Of a stretch of 64,000 nt of DNA, positions 8,674 through 16,084 are shown piece by piece. Position 1 is the first letter of the stretch, and every line of letters begins with the position of its first letter. The notes beneath the pieces were generated by a model that searched no databases, was not told the origin of the DNA, and saw only the letters and a program-made list of their open reading frames with translations. The stretch comes from Pseudomonas farris. GTDB taxonomy: Bacteria > Pseudomonadota > Gammaproteobacteria > Pseudomonadales > Pseudomonadaceae. Made by a program: the position numbers and the translations under genes. The stretch covers positions 62,001 to 126,000 of the forward strand of contig NZ_JAHSTV010000011.1 of the NCBI RefSeq assembly GCF_019145235.1, in the 5' to 3' direction.

Positions 8674-9879
8674 TCAGAGGCGTTCGATGATGGTGGCAAT
8701 GCCCATGCCGCCGCCGACACACAATGTCGCCAGGCCATAGCGCAGGCGCCGGGTTTCCAGTTCATCGAGCAGCGTGCCGAGAATCGCGCAGCCGGTGGCG
8801 CCGAGTGGGTGGCCCATGGCGATGGAGCCACCGTTGACGTTGACCTTGTCGGGGTCGATGGCCATGTCCTTGATGAACTTGAGCACGACCGAGGCGAACG
8901 CTTCATTGACTTCGAACAGGTCGATGTCTTCGACCCGCAGCCCGGCCTTGGCCAGCGCCTTGCGCGTGGCCGGCGCCGGGCCGGTGAGCATGATGGTCGG
9001 GTCGGTGCTGGTGACCGCCGTGGCGACGATTCGCGCCCGTGGCTGCAAGCCCAGCGCCCGGCCCTTGGCCTCGGAGCCGATCAGCATCAGCGCCGCGCCA
9101 TCGACGATTCCGGAACTGTTGCCCGGCGTGTGCACGTGGTTGATCCGCTCGATCTGGCTATAAACCCGCAATGCCGTGGCGTCGAAGCCCATTTGCCCGA
9201 TCATTTCGAAACTCGGCTTGAGCTTGCCCAGGCCTTCCATCGTCGATTCAGCACGAATGAACTCATCGTGATCGAGCAGGATGATGCCGTTCTGGTCTTG
9301 CACTGGCACCAGCGACTTATTGAACGAACCGTCCGCCCGCGCCCGCGCTGCCTTCTGCTGGGAGTGCAACGCGAAGGCATCGACGTCCTGACGGCTGAAA
9401 CCTTCAATCGTGGCGATCAGGTCCGCACCCACGCCCTGAGGCGTGAAGTGGTTGTGCAAATTGGTTTCCGGGTCCAGCGCCCAGGCCCCGCCATCGCTGC
9501 CCATCGGCACGCGGGACATCGATTCGACGCCACCGACCACCACCAGGTCTTCGAAACCGGAACGCACTTTCATCGCACCGAGGTTTACCGCTTCCAGCCC
9601 CGACGCGCAGAAGCGATTGAGCTGCATGCCGGCCACGCTGACGTCCCAATCGGCCACCTGCGTGGCGGTCTTGGCGATGTCGGAACCCTGATCGCCGATG
9701 GGCGTCACGCAGCCGAGCACCACATCATCGACCTGACTGGTGTCCAGGGACGTGCGCTGCTGCAGCGCCGTCAGCAGCCCGGCCACCAGGTTCACTGGCT
9801 TGACGCTGTGCAAGGCGCCATTGGCCTTGCCTTTGCCACGGGGCGTGCGTAACGCGTCGAATATCAAAGCTTGGGTCAT
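8674..9879 (-). CDS. Acetyl-CoA C-acyltransferase (thiolase)
   Basis: A 401-residue thiolase. The acyl-accepting Cys91 is in NRFCASGLEAV, the catalytic His357 in GHPLGATG and the second Cys387 in CVGGGMG. It cleaves 3-ketoacyl-CoA with CoA to release acetyl-CoA. It is first in a two-gene operon with the FadB/FadJ-like gene, the reverse of the fadBA order, which supports a paralogous fatty-acid or fatty-acid-like degradation pair. No regulator adjoins it. A single REP-like element lies upstream. Confidence 0.93.
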   Translation of the reverse strand: MTQALIFDALRTPRGKGKANGALHSVKPVNLVAGLLTALQQRTSLDTSQVDDVVLGCVTPIGDQGSDIAKTATQVADWDVSVAGMQLNRFCASGLEAVNLGAMKVRSGFEDLVVVGGVESMSRVPMGSDGGAWALDPETNLHNHFTPQGVGADLIATIEGFSRQDVDAFALHSQQKAARARADGSFNKSLVPVQDQNGIILLDHDEFIRAESTMEGLGKLKPSFEMIGQMGFDATALRVYSQIERINHVHTPGNSSGIVDGAALMLIGSEAKGRALGLQPRARIVATAVTSTDPTIMLTGPAPATRKALAKAGLRVEDIDLFEVNEAFASVVLKFIKDMAIDPDKVNVNGGSIAMGHPLGATGCAILGTLLDELETRRLRYGLATLCVGGGMGIATIIERL

Positions 9880-10324
9880 GACGTCCTCGAAACCTGATGG
9901 TGAATGAAGATCAAAAGATCGCAGCCTGCGGCAGCTCCTACGGGAGACCGTATGACCTGATCTTTATGCCCTCACCTTATGCCGAGCAGCCGTGGATTCA
10001 ATGACCACAGCGCTCATTGGCGTTGACGGTCACGCTCAGACGAACGGTAGTCTGCTATCGGATAAACCAATTCAAGTCACCAAGCTGTCTAGCAAACGGG
10101 CGCCCAAGAAGCTGGCCATAAGCCTCATACCTTTTTAAAAGCGATGAGTGCTCAGCACATACGAAATGGATCTAAGCCAAGCGTGACGCGGGCCCTAAGG
10201 TAAACCTGTACGAAGTTGTCGTCGGGTTTTGCCGAGGCACTCGTCATACAAGGAAGTGCAGCGCTCTGCCGTCATGGAGATAGGCAGGCAGGCATCAGGA
10301 AATAACAAAAAAGGCGGTCAAGCC
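9880..10324. other. Intergenic region upstream of the thiolase operon
   Basis: About 445 bases. Near 9911-9941 is one copy of the second Pseudomonas repeat type, GATCGCAGCCTGCGGCAGCT. The remainder holds the divergent promoters of the thiolase operon and the 31-residue protein gene. No convincing operator was identified. Confidence 0.5.
9911..9941. repeat. Single repeat unit of the GATCGCAGCCTGCGGCAG type
   Basis: The same core as at 18123-18198 and 49508-49594, here as one arm only. Confidence 0.75.
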
Positions 10325-10420
10325 ATGTTCAAGCATTCGAAAGTTCGTCAAGCCGGGCTCATTCTATTTGCCACTACACTGTTGTTGATTTTGCCGAACC
10401 TGACCAAGGTGATTGGCTGA
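10325..10420 (+). CDS. Small single-span membrane protein, 31 residues
   Basis: MFKHSKVRQA then the hydrophobic segment GLILFATTLLLILPNL and TKVIG. This is a short basic N-terminus followed by one transmembrane helix. The ATG is preceded by AAGGCGG at an appropriate distance, which argues that it is translated. No function can be assigned. It lies just upstream of the cytochrome gene, so it could share that transcript. Confidence 0.6.
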   Translation: MFKHSKVRQAGLILFATTLLLILPNLTKVIG

Positions 10421-10516
10421 TCGAGCATCAGGGTTTTCATTTCGCCTGATAAAAATGTGATTGGCTCGCTACCCGGGTCAGCGTGGCTGTGCCAACCTTT
10501 GCGGCACTTCCACGAC

Positions 10517-11338
10517 ATGGACGGCGATCACTTGAAAGCGCTCACTCTATTTGGGGCCTTGCTGCTCAGCATGCCTCTGTCTGCCGCACAGCTGAATCTG
10601 GAGCTGGGCGCGAGTTCTCGCACCTGGCAGACCGAGCAATTGCTCAAGCATCCTCAGGTTCAGACCATCACGATCACTAACGACGTTTCCTACAAACGGG
10701 ACATGAGCTATCGCGCCGTGCCGTTAGCGGCGTTGTTGACGGGCATCAAGCCTGACGATCATCTGCAAGCCGTTGCCCTGGACGGTTTTGCCGCCGAACT
10801 GGCCGCCGCGCCGTTGCTCAATACCCAAGGCGCGCGGGCCTGGCTGGCAATTGAAGACCCCGCCAAGCCATGGCCAGCATTGTCCGAGGGCAAGCACAGT
10901 GCCGGGCCGTTTTATCTGGTCTGGACCGATCCACAAGCGGGCAATATCAGCCCCGAGCAATGGCCGTTCGAAGTGGCCAGCATCAAGCGCATGGCCCCGG
11001 TGGCCGAGCGCTTCCCTGCCCTGCTGCCCGATCCTGCGCTGAAGGCGGACGATCCGGTGAACAAGGGCTTTGCACTGTTTCAGAAGAACTGCCTGGCCTG
11101 TCATCGACTCAATGGCGCGGGGGATTCGCAGTTCGGACCGGACCTGAATATTCCGTTCAACCCGACCGAGTACTTCGGCGCGGACTTCCTCAAGCGCTAT
11201 ATTCGTGATCCGCAGAGCTTGCGCCAGTGGCCGCAGGCGAAAATGCCAGCGTTCGCGACGACGGTGTTGCCGGAGGGGGATCTGGAGTTGTTGGTGGGGT
11301 ATTTGAAGCATATGGCGGGGCGGAAGGTGAAGCCTTGA
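10517..11338 (+). CDS. Periplasmic cytochrome c with an N-terminal molybdopterin-domain-like region
   Basis: A 273-residue exported protein. Signal peptide LKALTLFGALLLSMPLSA is followed by a region of about 150 residues (RTWQTEQLLKHPQVQTITI... LDGFAAELAAAPLL) that resembles oxidoreductase molybdopterin-binding folds without an obvious cofactor cysteine. A C-terminal monohaem domain has CLACH at 192-196 and a likely distal Met in AKMPAF. It is likely a periplasmic electron carrier, but the partner is not encoded nearby. The start is uncertain: ATG 10517 is used, and a TTG at 10532 is an alternative; neither has a strong ribosome site. Confidence 0.8.
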   Translation: MDGDHLKALTLFGALLLSMPLSAAQLNLELGASSRTWQTEQLLKHPQVQTITITNDVSYKRDMSYRAVPLAALLTGIKPDDHLQAVALDGFAAELAAAPLLNTQGARAWLAIEDPAKPWPALSEGKHSAGPFYLVWTDPQAGNISPEQWPFEVASIKRMAPVAERFPALLPDPALKADDPVNKGFALFQKNCLACHRLNGAGDSQFGPDLNIPFNPTEYFGADFLKRYIRDPQSLRQWPQAKMPAFATTVLPEGDLELLVGYLKHMAGRKVKP

Positions 11339-11370
11339 TCGCTTGAGCCTTGTGTTGCCTGGGCTGGCCT

Positions 11371-11466
11371 CTTCGCGAGCAAGCCCGCTCCCACATTGGA
11401 TCTCCTTTGTGTCACAAATTTTGTGCATGCCAAAGTTCTAATGTGGGAGCGGACTTGCTCGCGAAG
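11371..11466. repeat. Paired REP element
   Basis: Inverted CTTCGCGAGCAAGCCCGCTC and its complement about 50 bases apart, between convergent genes. Confidence 0.88.
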
Positions 11467-11480
11467 CGGTATCCCCAATC

Positions 11481-12290
11481 TTATTGCTGTTGCACTGAGA
11501 TCACCGGCACCGGCGTCGGTGACACAAACACCTTCGCATGCATCTGCTCGCACCCACCGCCACGACGCATGCCGCGCACCGGGCAGGCGTCGAGGTAATC
11601 CAGGCCCACGGCCAGTTTCAGGTGACGCTCCGGGCGGGCCAGTTCGTTGGTTACGTCGAAGCTGTACCAGGCGTCATCCAGCCAGGCTTCAGCCCAGGCG
11701 TGACTGGCCAGGTGTTCGCAATTCTCGCTGTACAAATACCCCGACACATAACGCGAGGGAATGCCCAGGCTGCGGGCGCAGGCGAGGAACGCATGGGTGT
11801 GGTCCTGGCAGACCCCGGAACGCCCGGCGAAAGCCTGGGCGGCGCTGGTGTCCACTTCGGTGGAACCCGGCGTGTAGGTCATGTGCTGGTTCAGGCCATG
11901 CATCAAATCGATCAGCGCCGTACGATCCCGGCGTTGTTTGCAGGCCTTGTCGGCGAATGCGCGCAGCGCTTCGTCGGCCTCGGTCAGGCGCGTGAAGCGC
12001 AGGAACGGCAGCGCCGACTGGCTTTCATGCTCGGCTTCGCGCAGTTCGTCGATGTCCACCTGCCCTCGGGCCCCGATGATGATTGCCTCGTGGGGTTCGT
12101 CCAGGGTCAGCACATGCAGAATGTTGCCGAACGGATCGAGTTGCGCGCGCACCGGGCGTGGCAGGTCGAGCTGCCAGCTGAGCACGTGTTGGCGCTCGCT
12201 GTCATGGGGGGTCAGTCGCAGGTACTGGATGCTCGCCCGCACCTGATCTTCGTAGTGATAGGTGGTCTCGTGGCTAATGGAAAGTCTCAT
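11481..12290 (-). CDS. Transglutaminase-like protein (protease-fold)
   Basis: A 269-residue protein with an N-terminal bacterial transglutaminase-like domain (about 1-90) and a transglutaminase core. The triad is Cys161 (SGVCQDHTH), His197 (SHAWAEAW) and Asp212 (FDVTN). No signal peptide. It is the last gene of a three-gene operon with the alpha-E and ATP-grasp genes, overlapping the alpha-E start by 4 bases. Published comparative work on ATP-grasp amidoligases linked this trio to peptide synthesis or modification. The transglutaminase-like member is thought to act as a peptidase, but the substrate is unknown. Confidence 0.9.
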   Translation of the reverse strand: MRLSISHETTYHYEDQVRASIQYLRLTPHDSERQHVLSWQLDLPRPVRAQLDPFGNILHVLTLDEPHEAIIIGARGQVDIDELREAEHESQSALPFLRFTRLTEADEALRAFADKACKQRRDRTALIDLMHGLNQHMTYTPGSTEVDTSAAQAFAGRSGVCQDHTHAFLACARSLGIPSRYVSGYLYSENCEHLASHAWAEAWLDDAWYSFDVTNELARPERHLKLAVGLDYLDACPVRGMRRGGGCEQMHAKVFVSPTPVPVISVQQQ

Positions 12291-13237
12291 GCAGCCTCCA
12301 GGTAGGAACTGTGTATGGCGTTGCCCAACTGGCGCACCAGCGGGATGAACTCGGTCAGCCAGGCGTGCAGGCCTTCGTCGAGAATTTCGTTGATACCGGT
12401 GTAGCGCAGGCGTGCGTCCATTTCCGCGGCCAGGCGTTGCGCGGGACGGCCGTTGGCCCCCGGCAATTGGGCGAGGATCTGGTCGATTTCTTCGGTGCAG
12501 GCGCGCAGGGATCGCGGCACGTCGGCGCGCAGCAGCAACAACTCGGCCACATGTCGGGCACCAGGGGCGTCGCGGTAAATCTCGGTGTAAGCCTCAAACG
12601 ACGACAAGGCCCGCAGCAAGGCGCTCCACTGGTAATAGGCGTGAGCCGTGCCGTCGCTGACTGCTTCGGCCTGATCGCCGGCCATTTCGTAACGGGCATC
12701 GAGCAGGCGCAAGGTGTTGTCAGCCCTTTCGATAAAGGTGCCCAGACGAATGAACCGGAACGCGTCATTACGCATGATGGTGCCGTAGGACGCGCCGCGG
12801 AACAGGTGGGAACGTTCCTTGATCCACTCACAGAAACGGCTCATGCCGTAGCGACTCAAGCCTTGCTCGGCGATCCCGCGAATTTCCAGCCAGGTGGCGT
12901 TGATGTTTTCCCACATGTCGGCGGTGATTCGCCCACGCACCGCGTGGGCGCTGGCTCGCGCGGCACCGAGGCAGCTGTAGATGCTCGCCGGGTTGGCCGC
13001 ATCCAACGCGAAAAAATGCAGCAGCCGTTCGGCATGCAGATCGCCGTGACGCTCCAGGTAATCGTCCAGAGTGCCGGTGATCAGCAACGGCATGGCGAGT
13101 TCGTGCAAGCCGTCGCCACGACCGTCCTGAGGCATCAGTGACAGCGAATAACTGATGTCGAGCATCCGTGCGAGGTTTTCGGCCCGCTCCAGGTAACGCG
13201 ACATCCAATACAGATCCGAGGCAGTTCTACTTAACAT
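12287..13237 (-). CDS. Alpha-E domain protein (DUF403)
   Basis: A 316-residue, almost entirely helical protein beginning MLSRTASDLYWMSRYLERAENLARMLD, the typical start of the alpha-E (DUF403) family. The family has no established catalytic activity. It is nearly always encoded between a circularly permuted ATP-grasp gene and a transglutaminase-like gene, exactly as here. It lies 12 bases after the ATP-grasp stop and overlaps the downstream transglutaminase by 4 bases, so it is translationally coupled. Role probably structural or adaptor within the same pathway (inference). Confidence 0.92.
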   Translation of the reverse strand: MLSRTASDLYWMSRYLERAENLARMLDISYSLSLMPQDGRGDGLHELAMPLLITGTLDDYLERHGDLHAERLLHFFALDAANPASIYSCLGAARASAHAVRGRITADMWENINATWLEIRGIAEQGLSRYGMSRFCEWIKERSHLFRGASYGTIMRNDAFRFIRLGTFIERADNTLRLLDARYEMAGDQAEAVSDGTAHAYYQWSALLRALSSFEAYTEIYRDAPGARHVAELLLLRADVPRSLRACTEEIDQILAQLPGANGRPAQRLAAEMDARLRYTGINEILDEGLHAWLTEFIPLVRQLGNAIHSSYLEAA

Positions 13238-13249
13238 GGCAGGCTTCCT

Positions 13250-14659
13250 TCAATCCTCGACCACCCAGGTGTCCTTGGTTCCGCCGCCCTGGGATGAGTT
13301 CACCACCAGGGAGCCTTCGCGCAAGGCGACACGGGTCAAACCGCCGGGCACTACCCGGGTTTCGCGGCCAGACAATACAAACGGACGCAGGTCGATATGG
13401 CGTGGAGCGATGCCGTTTTCGACAAAGGTCGGACAGGTCGATAAAGACAACGTCGGTTGGGCGATGTACGCGTGGGGCTTGGCTTTGATCCTCTCACGGA
13501 AAGATTCGATTTCCGCTGCCGTCGCCGCCGGCCCCACCAGCATTCCGTAACCACCGGAGCCTTGGGTTTCCTTGACCACCAGTTCTGGAAGATTGGCCAG
13601 CACGTGGGACAGTTCAGAGGGATTACGACACTGCCATGTAGGCACGTTCTTCAGGATCGGCTCTTCATCCAGGTAGAAACGAATCATGTCCGTGACGAAG
13701 GGATATACCGATTTGTCGTCCGCGACCCCGGTGCCGATGGCATTCGCCAGAACCACGTTGCCGGAGCGGTAGGACGACAGCAGACCTGGAACGCCGAGCA
13801 TCGAGTCCGGGTTGAACGCCAGCGGATCAAGGAACGCATCGTCGAGGCGACGATAGATCACGTCGACGGCTTTCGGCCCGTCCGTGGTGCGCATGAACAC
13901 CTTGTCATCGCGCACGAACAGGTCCGCGCCTTCTACCAGTTCAACGCCCATTTCCCGGGCCAGAAACGCATGCTCGAAAAACGCGCTGTTGAAGCGCCCC
14001 GGCGTCAGCACTACCACGCTCGGGTTGTCGATCGGGCTGGAGCTTTTCAGGGTGTCGAGCAACAGGTTCGGATAGTGGTCGATCGGTGCAATGCGCTGGG
14101 CCGCGAACAACTCGGGGAATAATCGCATCATCATTTTGCGGTCTTCGAGCATGTAGCTCACGCCGCTGGGTGTACGAAGATTGTCTTCGAGCACGTAGTA
14201 CGTGCCGTCGCCATCGCGCACCAGGTCGACGCCGGAAATGTGCGAATAGATATCGCGGTGCAGATCCAGCCCTTGCATCGCCAACTGGTATTGCTCGTTG
14301 GCCAGCACTTGCTCGGCAGGAATGATGCCGGCCTTGATGATGCGCTGCTCGTGATAGAGGTCGGCAAGGAACATGTTCAATGCCTTGACCCGCTGAATGC
14401 AGCCGCGCTCGACGACCCGCCATTCACTGGCGGGGATACTGCGGGGAATGGTGTCGAAGGGAATCAGGCGCTCTGTCCCCTGCTCATCACCATAGAGCGT
14501 GAATGTAATCCCGGCACGATGAAATAACAGATCGGCCTCGCGTCGCCGTTGTGCCAAAAGCTCGTCAGGCGTTTCGGCCAGCCAACGGGCAAACTCCCGA
14601 TAATGCGGGCGGACCTGGCCGCCGGCATCGTACATCTCATCAAAATAGGTGCGGATCAT
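13250..14659 (-). CDS. Circularly permuted type 2 ATP-grasp protein (DUF404/407)
   Basis: A 469-residue ATP-dependent ligase-like protein. Recognisable family blocks are YVLEDNLRTPSGVSYMLEDR, RRLDDAFLDPL, NAIGTGVADDK and VVKETQGSGGYGMLVGP. The permuted ATP-grasp fold is expected to form an amide bond through an acyl-phosphate. The ATG at 14659 has AAGGAG 6 bases before it and replaces a longer frame at 14716. First gene of the three-gene operon. The sequence upstream has an excellent sigma-54 promoter with IHF and NtrC-like sites, which suggests induction under nitrogen limitation. Confidence 0.92.
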   Translation of the reverse strand: MIRTYFDEMYDAGGQVRPHYREFARWLAETPDELLAQRRREADLLFHRAGITFTLYGDEQGTERLIPFDTIPRSIPASEWRVVERGCIQRVKALNMFLADLYHEQRIIKAGIIPAEQVLANEQYQLAMQGLDLHRDIYSHISGVDLVRDGDGTYYVLEDNLRTPSGVSYMLEDRKMMMRLFPELFAAQRIAPIDHYPNLLLDTLKSSSPIDNPSVVVLTPGRFNSAFFEHAFLAREMGVELVEGADLFVRDDKVFMRTTDGPKAVDVIYRRLDDAFLDPLAFNPDSMLGVPGLLSSYRSGNVVLANAIGTGVADDKSVYPFVTDMIRFYLDEEPILKNVPTWQCRNPSELSHVLANLPELVVKETQGSGGYGMLVGPAATAAEIESFRERIKAKPHAYIAQPTLSLSTCPTFVENGIAPRHIDLRPFVLSGRETRVVPGGLTRVALREGSLVVNSSQGGGTKDTWVVED

Positions 14660-14693
14660 GCCGTACTCCTTGTCACCCGGACAACCAAGCCTT

Positions 14694-14709
14694 CGCAAGG
14701 CCCGTGCCA
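14694..14709 (-). promoter_or_regulatory. Sigma-54 promoter of the ATP-grasp/alpha-E/transglutaminase operon
   Basis: On the minus strand the sequence is TGGCACGGGCCTTGCG. It matches the TGGCACG-N4-TTGCW consensus at every position but the last, with GG and GC exactly 10 bases apart. It ends about 35 bases before the ATG at 14659. Confidence 0.85.
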
Positions 14710-14727
14710 TCGGCATAAACGCTTTGA

Positions 14728-14740
14728 TATCAATCAGTTG
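14728..14740 (+). promoter_or_regulatory. IHF-binding site between activator site and sigma-54 promoter
   Basis: TATCAATCAGTTG matches the IHF consensus WATCAANNNNTTR exactly. It lies about 20 bases upstream of the -24 element, the usual position for DNA bending in NtrC-activated promoters. Confidence 0.7.
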
Positions 14741-14760
14741 GATAATGGCGCTGCATGCAC

Positions 14761-14777
14761 CGCACCAATCCTGTGCG
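14761..14777. promoter_or_regulatory. NtrC-like activator site
   Basis: CGCACCAATCCTGTGCG is an inverted repeat (CGCAC-N7-GTGCG) close to the NtrC consensus GCACCA-N3-TGGTGC. It is about 55-70 bases upstream of the -24 box. Confidence 0.6.
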
Positions 14778-14933
14778 GTAAATGCCCCAACCTGATCGCC
14801 CCCGCTTCATGGCGAAGCAATGCTGTCGCCTACCTGCAGCATAGTCAGAGTTGATTTCACTGCCCGGAGGGCGATGCGGATAATCGGCGCATTCGCTGGA
14901 AAGATGACCGAACACTTGCCGAACTTCCCTTTT

Positions 14934-14960
14934 AGCCGCCTGTTTAGGCGGCTTTTTTTT
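14934..14960 (+). terminator. Orphan Rho-independent terminator, plus strand
   Basis: Perfect 7-bp stem AGCCGCC / GGCGGCT, 6-base loop, then eight T on the plus strand only. The nearest plus-strand gene upstream is more than 9 kb away on the other side of minus-strand genes. Confidence 0.8.
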
Positions 14961-15014
14961 GCGTTGTTGAAACGTTGTGAATCAAAAACACGATCAAGAG
15001 CCTTTTCAAACCGC

Positions 15015-15049
15015 GAAAACGAAAACGGCCAACCCAAAGGTCAGCCGTT
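15015..15049 (-). terminator. Rho-independent terminator of rraB
   Basis: Minus-strand stem AACGGCTGACC / GGTTGGCCGTT (with G-T pairs) followed by TTCGTTTT, 26 bases after the RraB stop. Confidence 0.7.
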
Positions 15050-15075
15050 GCTGAGTGTTGTCACTGTTCATAAAG

Positions 15076-15417
15076 TTATGCGAGTAACCCTCGTACCTCC
15101 TGCTTGACGCCCCATCCTTCGATGATACCGCCCAGAGGCTCGACCACCGCCTCGAAGTCCTGCTCAAAGTCGCCGATCCCGTCGTAGGTGGCGTACATCA
15201 CTTTGCTCAGTTCCAGATGCCACGCGCCGTCGTCGCGCACGCTGATCTGGGCATTCAAGGATTCACCACTGAAATGACCTGCCGCCCTGCGTGCCCGCTC
15301 CTCGTCCGGAAAAATGGCGTAGAACTCGATGGGATGGAATCGTGAAAAGTCGAAACCGCCTTCTTTCATGCGGCGCAGCACACTGCTGCTGATGTCTTCT
15401 TGATAGGCTGTGCTCAT
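15076..15417 (-). CDS. Ribonuclease E inhibitor RraB family protein
   Basis: A 113-residue cytoplasmic protein of the RraB/DUF1260 family (EDISSSVLRRMKEGGFDFSRFHPIEFYAIFPDEE...). RraB proteins bind RNase E and inhibit its action on a subset of mRNAs. Acidic, no membrane segment, usual family length. Monocistronic with its own terminator. The family assignment is clear, but whether this copy inhibits RNase E is inferred from the family. Confidence 0.82.
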   Translation of the reverse strand: MSTAYQEDISSSVLRRMKEGGFDFSRFHPIEFYAIFPDEERARRAAGHFSGESLNAQISVRDDGAWHLELSKVMYATYDGIGDFEQDFEAVVEPLGGIIEGWGVKQEVRGLLA

Positions 15418-15632
15418 GAAACGTCCCCCTCAGACTGATGGATAGACTTTCCGTATTCCCTGCACTTTCAACCGATTGGTGAGAGCGATACGGCAACAGA
15501 GGTTGCCGACGGGAAACAAGCATGTAGCTGACAAGACCAGACCTTAGCGAGTCATTCGCTGATCTCGCTTGCAGAGTAGCCCCAAGATAGAGCTGCTGCC
15601 AAGGTCTGGTTGTGAATGTGACAAGAGGTGTA

Positions 15633-15866
15633 TCAGATCGGGGTAATACTGATGATTTCAATGCTGTTCTGGGATTTCAGGCTTTTGACGGTCGGATCAT
15701 CGGTACGACCCTCCAGATCATTGAGATCCAGTTCGGCAGCGACCGGCAGGCACCGGGCGCGAATGAGCTTGGCGGCTTGCTCGCTGTTCGGGCATTCCTC
15801 GCACTCGAAGAGTTCGTCCACTGTTTCACCGTGATCATCCACGAAAGTGATTTTCCACTTTTGCAT
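15633..15866 (-). CDS. Small hypothetical protein, 77 residues
   Basis: Begins MQKWKITFVDDHGETVDELFECEECPNSEQAAKLIRAR with two closely spaced cysteines (CEEC). Acidic, soluble. The ATG at 15866 has a near-perfect GAGGAGG ribosome site, so it is surely translated; the long upstream extension of the frame (to 16424) is a shadow of speE and a REP element. Not recognised as a named family. Confidence 0.8.
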   Translation of the reverse strand: MQKWKITFVDDHGETVDELFECEECPNSEQAAKLIRARCLPVAAELDLNDLEGRTDDPTVKSLKSQNSIEIISITPI

Positions 15867-15970
15867 CGGTGCCTCCTCGATAAAACCCATGGATGGGCTT
15901 ACAAGTATCTGGACTTTTGCGCTGACTGATCGTTCAAACGAATTGCGGTGTTCTGACAGGAAAAACAAGA

Positions 15971-16069
15971 CCCCTTGTGGGAGCGGGCTTGCTCGCGAAA
16001 GCGGTGATTCAGTCAATATGCATGTCGACTGAATCACCGCTTTCGCGAGCAAGCCCGCTCCCACAGGGG
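15971..16069. repeat. Long paired REP element
   Basis: Nearly continuous inverted repeat of about 45 bp per arm. The REP core GTGGGAGCGGGCTTGCTCGC is extended inward by AAAGCGGTGATTCAGTC on both sides, with a short central loop containing ATATGCATGTCGA. This would form one long hairpin. Confidence 0.92.
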
Positions 16070-16084
16070 AGTTGTGTGCAACCT

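Larger units (their letters stand above)
14660..15075. other. Regulatory intergenic region with an orphan plus-strand terminator
   Basis: The left part (14690-14780) holds the sigma-54, IHF and NtrC-like sites of the ATP-grasp operon. The right part (about 14780-14960) contains no credible gene but ends in a strong plus-strand terminator, so a small RNA is possible. The RraB terminator lies at 15015-15049. Confidence 0.55.

Noticed and set aside
8809..9852. Long open frame (about 347 codons) on the plus strand inside the thiolase gene
   Set aside because: It is the complement of a strongly coding, high-GC thiolase gene; composition is Arg/His-rich and lacks any domain. Similar shadows elsewhere (for example 31718-33214 and 41721-43043) were rejected for the same reason.
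6506..9879. Calling the thiolase/FadB-like pair the canonical fadBA
   Set aside because: Gene order is reversed relative to fadBA and the FadB N-terminus differs from the canonical enzyme; treated as a paralogous pair without gene symbols.
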